A program made the translations under genes and the position numbers. Positions 8,347-14,632 of a DNA stretch of 43,605 nt are shown here, piece by piece. This DNA is from Neobacillus bataviensis LMG 21833 (GTDB taxonomy: Bacteria > Bacillota > Bacilli > Bacillales > Cytobacillaceae): positions 1 through 43,605 of the forward strand of contig NZ_AJLS01000139.1 of assembly GCF_000307875.1 (NCBI RefSeq), read 5' to 3'. The notes under the pieces are model-generated. The model saw only the letters and a list, made by a program, of their open reading frames with translations. It had not been told where the DNA came from and did not search any database. How positions within the stretch are numbered: the stretch's first letter is position 1; each line of letters starts with the position of its first letter.

Positions 8347-9015
8347 TTATGCGTTTGTGTGGGCATTCCAGTCATTTAGGAAGCCTTCCATTCCTTTGTC
8401 GGTCAATGGATGCTTGGTTAACTGCTCAATGACTTTGTAAGGAATTGTGGCAATATGGGCACCAGCCAACGCTACACGTGTTACGTGGTCAGGATGGCGA
8501 ACAGATGCCGCAATGATTTGTGCATCCAAGTTGTGAATACGGAATAATTCAGCAATTTTCGCTACTAATAGGACACCATCTTCAGAAATATCATCAAGAC
8601 GGCCTAAGAATGGAGAAACATAGCTTGCACCTGCGCGGGCTGCTAATAGCGCTTGGTTCACAGTGAAGATTAATGTTACATTGACTTTAACGCCTTTTTT
8701 CGCAAGATAACGAGTAGTCTCTAAGCCAGCCACTGTCATAGGAACCTTGATCGTAACTTTTTCATCGCCGCCATTGATTTTGATTAGTTCTTCTGCTTCC
8801 GCAATCATTTGTTCAGCTGTTTCGGCATATGGAGAAACCTCTGCAGATACAGATTCCACTTCAGGAACTGCTTGTAAAATTTCCTCGATGCGATCCTCAA
8901 ATTTCACGCCTTCTTTAGCAACTAACGAAGGATTTGTTGTTACACCGGACAAAACGCCCATTTTATAAGCTTTTTTAATATCAACTAGATTTGCTGTATC
9001 GATAAAGAATTTCAT
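8347..9015 (-). CDS. fsa: Transaldolase / fructose-6-phosphate aldolase family protein
   Basis: A 222-aa TIM-barrel aldolase of the short transaldolase family (B. subtilis YwjH, Tal). The Schiff-base lysine is K90 in KVTIKVPMT. Other conserved segments are FIDTAN at the N-terminus, GVTTNPSL, and VSPFLGRLDD. Most Bacillus members act as transaldolases in the pentose phosphate pathway although databases often name them fructose-6-phosphate aldolase; sequence alone does not settle this. GGAGGG precedes the ATG. It follows fbaA by about 100 bp. Confidence 0.92.
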   Translation of the reverse strand: MKFFIDTANLVDIKKAYKMGVLSGVTTNPSLVAKEGVKFEDRIEEILQAVPEVESVSAEVSPYAETAEQMIAEAEELIKINGGDEKVTIKVPMTVAGLETTRYLAKKGVKVNVTLIFTVNQALLAARAGASYVSPFLGRLDDISEDGVLLVAKIAELFRIHNLDAQIIAASVRHPDHVTRVALAGAHIATIPYKVIEQLTKHPLTDKGMEGFLNDWNAHTNA

Positions 9016-9067
9016 GTTGTTCCCTCCAAATTTCGACTAAATTTTCAGTTTTCCATTTACACATTGA

Positions 9068-9092
9068 AACCGCCCTCTTGCCAAGGGCGGTT
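9068..9092 (-). terminator. Stem-loop between fbaA and fsa
   Basis: AACCGCCCT pairs perfectly with AGGGCGGTT around a 7-base loop, 25 bp after the fbaA stop. The T-run on the minus strand is weak (TTTCAATG), so it may only partly terminate, or act as an mRNA-stability element that sets fbaA above fsa. Confidence 0.5.
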
Positions 9093-9116
9093 ATTATTTT
9101 AAAAAAATGCCTTTGA

Positions 9117-9974
9117 TTACGCCCTGTTTGATGAACCGAATTCGCGCATTTTACCAATAACGGTTTCTTTAATGGCATCACGAGCTGGGCCCAAGTATTT
9201 ACGTGGATCGTATTCATTTGGTTTTGCCGCTAATGTTTCGCGGACTGCTTTTGCAGATGCGATTTGGTTTTCGGTGTTCACGTTGATCTTAGCTGTTCCA
9301 AGTGAAACAGATTTTTGGATATCCTTTGTTGGGATTCCTGTACCGCCATGAAGTACTAATGGCATATTAGTAAGCTTGCCAATTTCCTCCATTTCAGCAA
9401 AACCAAGGTTTGGCTCGCCTTTGTAAGGGCCGTGGACAGAACCTAATGCAGGTGCAAGACAGTCGATGCCAGTGCGCTTTACAAGCTCCACACATTCCTG
9501 TGGATCCGCATAAATAACGCCTTCAGCTACAACATCATCCTCTTGTCCGCCGACAGTTCCTAATTCTGCCTCAACAGAAACACCTTTTGAATGCGCATAT
9601 TCTACTACTTTAGAAGTAATTTCAATATTCTCTTCAAATGGATGGTGGGAAGCATCAATCATAACAGATGTGAAGCCGGCATCAATCGCCTCTTTACATT
9701 TGTCAAAGCTTGAACCGTGGTCAAGGTGGATCGCCACTGGAACGGTAATTTTATAATCTTCTAATAAGCCTTCAACCATTTTTACAACCGTTTTGAATCC
9801 GCCGATATAACGTCCTGCACCTTCAGAAACACCTAGAATAACAGGTGAATTTTCTGCTTGTGCCGCTTGAAGAATTGCTTGCGTAAATTCCAAGTTATTA
9901 ATGTTAAATTGCCCAACAGCGTAGCCTTCCGCCTTCGCTTTATTAAGCATGTCTTTCATGGATACTAAAGGCAT
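9117..9974 (-). CDS. fbaA: Class II fructose-bisphosphate aldolase
   Basis: A glycolytic zinc enzyme that cleaves fructose 1,6-bisphosphate to dihydroxyacetone phosphate and glyceraldehyde 3-phosphate. The 285-aa protein has the metal and catalytic segments HLDHGSS (D85, H86), ELGTVGG, GSVHGPY and LHGGTGIP, and the phosphate-binding NVNTE. The ATG at 9974 has a strong AAGGAGGAA. It lies downstream of spo0F as in B. subtilis and has its own candidate promoter. Confidence 0.97.
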   Translation of the reverse strand: MPLVSMKDMLNKAKAEGYAVGQFNINNLEFTQAILQAAQAENSPVILGVSEGAGRYIGGFKTVVKMVEGLLEDYKITVPVAIHLDHGSSFDKCKEAIDAGFTSVMIDASHHPFEENIEITSKVVEYAHSKGVSVEAELGTVGGQEDDVVAEGVIYADPQECVELVKRTGIDCLAPALGSVHGPYKGEPNLGFAEMEEIGKLTNMPLVLHGGTGIPTKDIQKSVSLGTAKINVNTENQIASAKAVRETLAAKPNEYDPRKYLGPARDAIKETVIGKMREFGSSNRA

Positions 9975-10081
9975 TTCTCTTCCTCCTTAAATTAGGTTGC
10001 TGCCATTCGAAAACAGGGTCTTCCCTAACAGGTTTTCCCGCTGAATTGACGATTATGTATAAATCGAAATGATAGCCAGCC

Positions 10082-10110
10082 TGTATAAAAGTTCATATGT
10101 ATCATAACAA
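10082..10110 (-). promoter_or_regulatory. Candidate SigA promoter of fbaA
   Basis: On the minus strand TTGTTA (10105-10110) and TATACA (10082-10087) are separated by exactly 17 bp, about 100 bp upstream of the fbaA ATG. Confidence 0.5.
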
Positions 10111-10210
10111 AACAAAGGAGGAAATACCATCAATCAAACCCAGTTTTTTAAACTGTCATAATGAAAGCGCACCCATTGATAGACATGCTTTTTTTCAAAA
10201 AAAAGCACCG

Positions 10211-10233
10211 AAAAAAAGGCTATTATGCCCCTC
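10211..10233 (-). terminator. Probable terminator of spo0F
   Basis: On the minus strand AGGGGC pairs with GCCTTT (two G-U pairs) around ATAATA, continuing into a T-run, immediately after the spo0F stop. A second A/T hairpin (TGCTTTTTTT with AAAAAAAGCA) follows near 10180-10205. Confidence 0.45.
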
Positions 10234-10234
10234 T

Positions 10235-10606
10235 TTAATTCGCATTTTGGGGAATATGTTTGCGCACAGCCGCCCTAATATCATCAATATCAAAAGGTTT
10301 AGCGAAATGGGTAATCGCCCCAAGATCCCTGGCTTCCTGAATCATATCCAATTCGCCGTAGGCAGTCATGATAATGACACGAATATCCGGATCAATGACT
10401 TTCATTCGTTTTAAAATTTCAATTCCGTCCATTCCCGGTATTTTCATATCGAGCAGCACAAGATCCGGGTCATGCTTGGTGACAATATCCAGTGCCTGAA
10501 CCCCATTTGCCGCCTGAAAGGTTTGATACCCTTCCTTTTGGAACACCTCATTTAGCAAAATACGAATGCCAAATTGATCGTCGACAATTAAAATTTTTTC
10601 CTTCAT
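10235..10606 (-). CDS. spo0F: Sporulation phosphorelay response regulator Spo0F
   Basis: Spo0F is the single-domain receiver that takes phosphate from sporulation kinases and passes it through Spo0B to Spo0A. The 123-aa protein has the acidic pair D9-D10, the phosphoryl acceptor D53 (LLDMKIPG), the switch Thr in IIMTAYGE and the Lys in FAKPFD. It is nearly identical in pattern to B. subtilis Spo0F (124 aa). The ATG at 10606 is preceded by GAGGTGG; an upstream ATG at 10654 is rejected because it extends the family N-terminus. It is divergent from ywjG and shares that intergenic regulatory region. Confidence 0.97.
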   Translation of the reverse strand: MKEKILIVDDQFGIRILLNEVFQKEGYQTFQAANGVQALDIVTKHDPDLVLLDMKIPGMDGIEILKRMKVIDPDIRVIIMTAYGELDMIQEARDLGAITHFAKPFDIDDIRAAVRKHIPQNAN

Positions 10607-10738
10607 TAATTCCACCTCTTCCTTAATGATTTTTAAATGATGAATAGATATCACTTGTAATAGTTCTACTTTGTGTGGGAAATTTCCTGCCTGTTTTTTT
10701 ACTACAATAGTGTTATTTTGTGGAAATTGGCTTTTATT

Positions 10739-10766
10739 TTTGCCTTTTTGCGAAAAAGCTTATAAT
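10739..10766 (+). promoter_or_regulatory. Candidate SigA promoter of ywjG
   Basis: A perfect TATAAT at 10761-10766 lies 24 bp before the ywjG ATG, with a weak TTTGCC 16 bp upstream. A GCGAAAAA word in the spacer resembles part of a Spo0A box, but the match is too short to call. Confidence 0.45.
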
Positions 10767-10790
10767 AGGATGGTGATAAGGAGGGTTTTT

Positions 10791-11324
10791 ATGTTAAAAA
10801 TGTTTGCTACCCAATTAACAGGCATTTTCAAAAAAATAGATGAAAAAGAGGAATTTTCGTTTGAAGATGGGGCGCGCTTGCTTGCTCAAGCTCCTGTTGG
10901 GGACGGTTCCATCTATCTTTTTGGAACAAAGGAAATGAGGGCCGTCGAATATGAGGCGCTAGAAGGTGCCGAGCCATTTCTAGAGGCAAAGCTGCTATCT
11001 GCGACAAGTGTGGAGCAACTTAGCGATGCCGATCGTGTCGTGATTTTCACACGGACTGCCGGTGATGAAGAAGCGGTCGCACTGGGGAGGCAACTCCGCG
11101 AAAGAGACATTCCCTTTGTCGCGGTTTCGACCGTGATGGAGCATGATACGGAGGGCGATTTGGCGGAACTAGCAGATGTCCATATTGATTTGCGGTTGAC
11201 AAGAGGCTTACTTCCAGACGATATGGGAAATCGCTATGGCTATCCCTCTTCAATGGCGGCATTGTTCGTCTATTATGGCTTAAAATTTACGATTGAAGAG
11301 ATGTTGGCGGAATATGAAGAGTAA
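10791..11324 (+). CDS. ywjG: DUF2529 family protein (YwjG)
   Basis: A 177-aa protein of the DUF2529 family, found beside spo0F and pyrG in Bacillus. It has a predicted alpha/beta fold with segments like sugar-isomerase (SIS) domains (DRVVIFTRTAGDEEAVALGRQL; DVHIDLRLTRGLLP), but no characterised function that I know of. The ATG at 10791 has AAGGAGGG 5 bases upstream. It is the only plus-strand gene between 0 and 25 kb. Confidence 0.85.
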   Translation: MLKMFATQLTGIFKKIDEKEEFSFEDGARLLAQAPVGDGSIYLFGTKEMRAVEYEALEGAEPFLEAKLLSATSVEQLSDADRVVIFTRTAGDEEAVALGRQLRERDIPFVAVSTVMEHDTEGDLAELADVHIDLRLTRGLLPDDMGNRYGYPSSMAALFVYYGLKFTIEEMLAEYEE

Positions 11325-11326
11325 AT

Positions 11327-11353
11327 GCGGCCCTTTAATGGGTCGTTTTTTTG
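11327..11353 (+). terminator. Intrinsic terminator of ywjG
   Basis: CGGCCC pairs with GGGTCG around TTTAAT and is followed by seven T, directly after the ywjG stop. Confidence 0.8.
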
Positions 11354-11362
11354 AAAAATCAG

Positions 11363-11560
11363 TTTTACTCGCGGGTTTGGGGATTTTACTCGCCACTTTT
11401 GTGGATTTACTCGCGGGATTTCGAATTTTACTCGCCACTTTTGTGGATTTACTCGCGGGATTTCGAATTTTACTCGCCACTTTCGTGGATTTACTCGCGG
11501 GATTTCGAATTTTACTCGCCACTTTCGCCACTTTACTCGCCACTTCACCCGTTTTACTAT
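11363..11560. repeat. 21-bp-periodic array 2, core TTTTACTCGC, ten units
   Basis: The word TTTTAC (sometimes ATTTAC or CTTTAC), mostly followed by TCGC, begins at 11363, 11384, 11405, 11426, 11447, 11468, 11489, 11510, 11531 and 11552: ten starts exactly 21 bp apart. Inner units alternate two spacers (GGGATTTCGAA and CACTTTnGTGG), making a 42-bp higher-order repeat. The array sits precisely between the convergent ywjG and pyrG terminators, so neither transcript should cover it. Confidence 0.95.
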
Positions 11561-11561
11561 C

Positions 11562-11599
11562 AAAATAAGACCAGCCCCCCGAAAAACGGAGAACTGGTC
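11562..11599 (-). terminator. Intrinsic terminator of pyrG
   Basis: On the minus strand GACCAG pairs with CTGGTC, with an inner CCG/CGG stem, followed by TTATTTT, 12 bp after the pyrG stop. Confidence 0.65.
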
Positions 11600-11610
11600 C
11601 ACCAAAAGGT

Positions 11611-13206
11611 TTATTTTTGAATTGAAGCCTGGATAAAATCCCGGAACAACGGCTGCGGGCGCGTTGGTCTTGAGACAAATTCAGGATGGAACTGGGACGC
11701 CACAAACCATGGATGATCCGCAAGCTCAATAATTTCAACCAAACGGCCATCAGGGCTTGTCCCGGAGAAAATAAACCCGCGGGCTTCCATTTCTTGGCGA
11801 TAATGATTGTTAAATTCATAACGATGACGGTGACGCTCGTATACCACTTCATCATCATAGGCAGCAAATGCCTTCGTTCCTTCAATCAAACGGCAAGGGT
11901 ATAACCCTAAGCGCAATGTACCGCCCAAATCCTCGATATCCTTCTGCTCTGGAAGTAAATCAATAATTGGATGTGCTGTCGTTGGGACAAATTCTGCTGA
12001 GTGGGCATCTGAATACCCAAGCACATTACGGGCAAATTCAATCGTTGCCAGCTGCATCCCTAAACAAATGCCAAGGAATGGCTTCTTCGTTTCACGCGCA
12101 TAGCGGGTTGCTTCAATTTTCCCTTCAATCCCGCGGTCACCAAAGCCGCCAGGAACGAGCACTCCATCCACATCGTCAAGCAATTCTGCTACATTTTCTC
12201 TTGTCACTTCTTCTGAATTAATCCATTTAATTTCCACATCGGTATCAAAAGCATAACCGGCATGCTTCATGGCTTCGACAACAGAAATATAGGCATCTTG
12301 GAGCTCAACATATTTTCCGACAAGACCGATACGCGTCTTATTGGAAAGGTTCTTCACGCGGTCCACTAACGCCTTCCACTCAGTCATCTCCGCTATATTA
12401 GTATTTAATTTCAGATGGTCGCAGACAATTTGATCCATATTTTGCTCTTGCAGTGCCAGTGGAATTGAATAAAGGGTATCCGCATCCTGACATTCGATGA
12501 CCGCTTTCGCATCAATATCACAAAACAGGGCAATTTTATCCTTCATATCCTGTGAAACGGGCATTTCCGTACGAACAACAATAATATTTGGCTGAATCCC
12601 AAGGCTGCGAAGCTCTTTTACACTGTGCTGTGTCGGTTTCGTCTTCATTTCACCGGCCGCTTTTATGTACGGAATCAGCGTACAGTGAATGTACATGACA
12701 TTTTCACTGCCAATATCGCTTTTCATTTGACGGATGGCTTCTAAAAATGGCAGTGATTCGATATCCCCAACCGTGCCGCCGATTTCCGTGATAACGACAT
12801 CCGCATTGGTTTCATTGCCGGCACGGACGCAGCGCTCCTTAATTTCGTTGGTAATGTGCGGAATAACCTGTACAGTTGCACCCAAATAATCGCCGCGGCG
12901 CTCTTTACGTAATACAGTTGAATAGATTTTTCCGGTTGTTACGTTTGAATACTTGTTTAAATTGATATCAATAAAACGCTCATAGTGGCCAAGGTCTAGA
13001 TCCGTTTCCGCGCCGTCACCGGTTACAAACACTTCACCATGCTGGTACGGACTCATCGTTCCCGGGTCGACGTTAATGTACGGGTCAAATTTTTGAATGG
13101 TGACACTCAGTCCCCGATTTTTCAACAAGCGGCCTAATGAGGCAGCGGTAATCCCTTTTCCAAGTGAGGATACAACCCCACCGGTTACAAAAATATACTT
13201 TGTCAT
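11611..13206 (-). CDS. pyrG: CTP synthase
   Basis: It aminates UTP to CTP using glutamine and ATP. The 531-aa protein has the N-terminal synthetase domain (FVTGGVVSSLGKG P-loop at 7-19; DPGTMSP) and a C-terminal class I glutamine amidotransferase domain with the nucleophile Cys in GICLGMQLA and the catalytic His-Glu in HPEF. GGGGGA precedes the ATG. A long leader with promoter, GGGC start and tandem terminators lies upstream (separate entries). Confidence 0.97.
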   Translation of the reverse strand: MTKYIFVTGGVVSSLGKGITAASLGRLLKNRGLSVTIQKFDPYINVDPGTMSPYQHGEVFVTGDGAETDLDLGHYERFIDINLNKYSNVTTGKIYSTVLRKERRGDYLGATVQVIPHITNEIKERCVRAGNETNADVVITEIGGTVGDIESLPFLEAIRQMKSDIGSENVMYIHCTLIPYIKAAGEMKTKPTQHSVKELRSLGIQPNIIVVRTEMPVSQDMKDKIALFCDIDAKAVIECQDADTLYSIPLALQEQNMDQIVCDHLKLNTNIAEMTEWKALVDRVKNLSNKTRIGLVGKYVELQDAYISVVEAMKHAGYAFDTDVEIKWINSEEVTRENVAELLDDVDGVLVPGGFGDRGIEGKIEATRYARETKKPFLGICLGMQLATIEFARNVLGYSDAHSAEFVPTTAHPIIDLLPEQKDIEDLGGTLRLGLYPCRLIEGTKAFAAYDDEVVYERHRHRYEFNNHYRQEMEARGFIFSGTSPDGRLVEIIELADHPWFVASQFHPEFVSRPTRPQPLFRDFIQASIQK

Positions 13207-13292
13207 ACATGTTCCCCCTTAATTACAGTGTGTACATTATGCAGGTAGTTTAAGGATTTTTTAAAAAATTATGTCCCTATTGCTCCAACAAA

Positions 13293-13325
13293 ACGAAAAA
13301 ACTCCTATCAACCGGAGTTTTTTTA
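13293..13325 (-). terminator. Second leader hairpin of pyrG
   Basis: On the minus strand AACTCC pairs with GGAGTT around GGTTGATA and is followed by six T. It lies directly downstream of the first attenuator hairpin, and its 5' arm again carries CUCC. Confidence 0.7.
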
Positions 13326-13363
13326 AATAAAAAGCGCTCCATCTCGCATTTGCAAGGGAGCGC
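13322..13363 (-). promoter_or_regulatory. CTP-responsive attenuator hairpin of pyrG
   Basis: On the minus strand GCGCTCC pairs with GGAGCGC around a 16-base loop and runs into TTTTTATTT. The 5' arm reads GCGCUCCCUU, a C/U tract able to pair with a poly(G) transcript start. This matches the attenuator design known from B. subtilis pyrG. Confidence 0.75.
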
Positions 13364-13399
13364 ATATTCGTAAATAATCATTCGTCCTTTTTTAAGGAG

Positions 13400-13438
13400 C
13401 CCAAAAAAGATATTACAAGGGCGGGAATAAAAAGTCAA
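13400..13438 (-). promoter_or_regulatory. SigA promoter of pyrG with GGGC transcript start
   Basis: On the minus strand TTGACT (13433-13438), a 17-bp spacer and TAATAT (13410-13415) are followed after 7 bp by GGGCTCC, with the likely +1 at 13402. A GGGC start is what allows reiterative G addition when CTP is low. Confidence 0.75.
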
Positions 13439-13476
13439 GCTGTTTCGTTTGGGAAAACCCTGGCCGAAACGAGATA

Positions 13477-14058
13477 CTAGTCTTCTTTTTCCTCGTCATC
13501 CTCGAACTCTTCCTCTTCTTCTTCGAGTTCATCTTCATCATCAAGGACTTCTTCTTCATCAAGCTCGAATTCTTCATCGTCCTCAAGGACTTCCTCATCG
13601 TCATCTTCATCAAATTCATCCACTTCATCAAGATCAATCTCTTCTTCATCATCAAGGAGATCATCTTCATCGGTGAAATCATCAAGATCATCATAATCTT
13701 CGTCCTCGACTTCATCGAAATCATCGAGTTCCTCTTCATCGACAACCTTCTTCGCCTTTTTCTTCTTCGGTTTAACGACGGTCATCACTTCTTCCTCCGC
13801 CGTATCGACAGGATACCAAACGCGGAGTCCCCAGCGGTTGTCACCTAATGAACGGAACCGGCCATCGATGTTAATATCAGTATAAAACTGTGCCAGACGG
13901 GATTTGATTTCATCGTTGGAAATTCCGGCAGAGGTCTGGATCTCTTTCACTAATTCATGAAAGGAGATTGGCTGTTTGCTATTTTTTAAAAATTCATAAG
14001 CCATTTCGAGGAGGGATAATTCTTTCAATTCCTCTTTTGAGTATTGTGCTAAACTCAT
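13477..14058 (-). CDS. rpoE: DNA-directed RNA polymerase subunit delta
   Basis: Delta is a Gram-positive RNA polymerase subunit that speeds recycling and weakens non-specific RNA binding. The 193-aa product has the N-terminal HARE-HTH domain (residues 1-90, with AQFYTDINIDGRF and WGLRxWYP), a basic KPKKKKAKK stretch and a C-terminal tail of about 90 residues almost entirely Asp and Glu. The ATG at 14058 has GGAAG 8 bases upstream; a GTG at 14067 is also in frame. It lies upstream of pyrG as in B. subtilis. Confidence 0.95.
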   Translation of the reverse strand: MSLAQYSKEELKELSLLEMAYEFLKNSKQPISFHELVKEIQTSAGISNDEIKSRLAQFYTDINIDGRFRSLGDNRWGLRVWYPVDTAEEEVMTVVKPKKKKAKKVVDEEELDDFDEVEDEDYDDLDDFTDEDDLLDDEEEIDLDEVDEFDEDDDEEVLEDDEEFELDEEEVLDDEDELEEEEEEFEDDEEKED

Positions 14059-14130
14059 TTTTGGCACTTCCTTTCTCTATTTAACACTCTTTAAATCGAG
14101 TAGTTAAGGGCATTTCTACCATGTATGACC

Positions 14131-14160
14131 CGGAGCGCCTAGGCGCTTCAGCTTTTCTAT
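14131..14160. repeat. Minimal derivative of the family B repeat
   Basis: GGAGCGCCTAG followed directly by GCGCTTCAGCTTTTCTA joins the two ends of the long repeat seen at 18650-18775 with the middle missing. The junction forms the 14-bp perfect palindrome AGCGCCTAGGCGCT (14134-14147). Confidence 0.6.
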
Positions 14161-14222
14161 AAAAATACATATTCTTCATTATAAACAAATTCTTCCCGTT
14201 TATGCTAGTTCAAGTTGGACAA

Positions 14223-14411
14223 TCACTTGATTTTTTCATTCGGGGGTTCATTCTTATCCTCTTCCTTCAGCTTTTTCATCTCCTTTATGGAAATGACAAG
14301 AAAAAAGATCGCTAGTAATAGAAAGGAAATGGCGCCTAATTGGCGTTGATAGAGATAGTTTAATGGCCAGGCAAAAATGATTAAAACAATAATTATGTGA
14401 CTAACCTTCAT
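14223..14411 (-). CDS. Small two-helix membrane protein, unknown function
   Basis: A 62-aa protein with two hydrophobic segments (VSHIIIVLIIFAWPL and GAISFLLLAIFFLVI) and a charged Lys/Glu-rich C-terminal tail. It resembles many small bacillar membrane proteins of unknown role, and I do not recognise a family. The ATG at 14411 follows a G-rich stretch (GGGCGGGTG). It stands alone between the icmF terminator and rpoE. Confidence 0.55.
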   Translation of the reverse strand: MKVSHIIIVLIIFAWPLNYLYQRQLGAISFLLLAIFFLVISIKEMKKLKEEDKNEPPNEKIK

Positions 14412-14507
14412 CTGTACACACCCGCCCATAAGCCCTAGAAGTTTGAATGCTCTTTTGATTATATAAGATAAATGCTTATTTTAATATCTCCTCGAATAAT
14501 AAAATTA

Positions 14508-14546
14508 CTAAAAAAATACAATGGCCTAAAAAACAGCCATTGTATT
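14508..14546 (-). terminator. Intrinsic terminator of icmF
   Basis: On the minus strand AATACAATGGC pairs perfectly with GCCATTGTATT (11 bp) around a 10-base loop and is followed by T6. It lies beyond a REPIN-like pair, which is therefore in the icmF 3' untranslated region. Confidence 0.85.
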
Positions 14547-14548
14547 TG

Positions 14549-14620
14549 TGGTGCCTGACACCATTAACCACATTTCCATGCTTTCAATGATGGCGGCTCA
14601 TAAAATGGTGTCAGGCACCA
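14549..14620. repeat. REPIN-like inverted pair (family A)
   Basis: TGGTGCCTGACACC (14549-14562) and GGTGTCAGGCACCA (14607-14620) are perfect inverted repeats 44 bp apart. The pair starts 12 bp after the icmF stop and ends 2 bp before the terminator stem. Confidence 0.9.
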
Positions 14621-14632
14621 TTTTCCTTCTTT

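Noticed and set aside
10097..10414. 105-codon plus-strand frame opposite spo0F
   Set aside because: It is antisense to an unambiguous spo0F gene and has no family resemblance, although AAAGGAGGAAATA lies within it near 10114.
10659..10688. SigH promoter for spo0F (AGGAAAT ... GAAC on the minus strand)
   Set aside because: The spacer is about two bases too long and the -10 ends in C rather than T, so I do not list it although SigH control is expected.
11363..11560. CRISPR array
   Set aside because: Repeats are about 10 bp with 11-bp spacers, spacers themselves repeat, and no cas gene is nearby.
11273..11885. Open frames of 90-200 codons on both strands across the array, encoding 7- or 14-residue repeats (such as KWRVKFEIPRVNPQ)
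   Set aside because: Several frames are open at once because the period is a multiple of three. The frames run through the two terminators and into ywjG or pyrG, and none has a ribosome-binding site.
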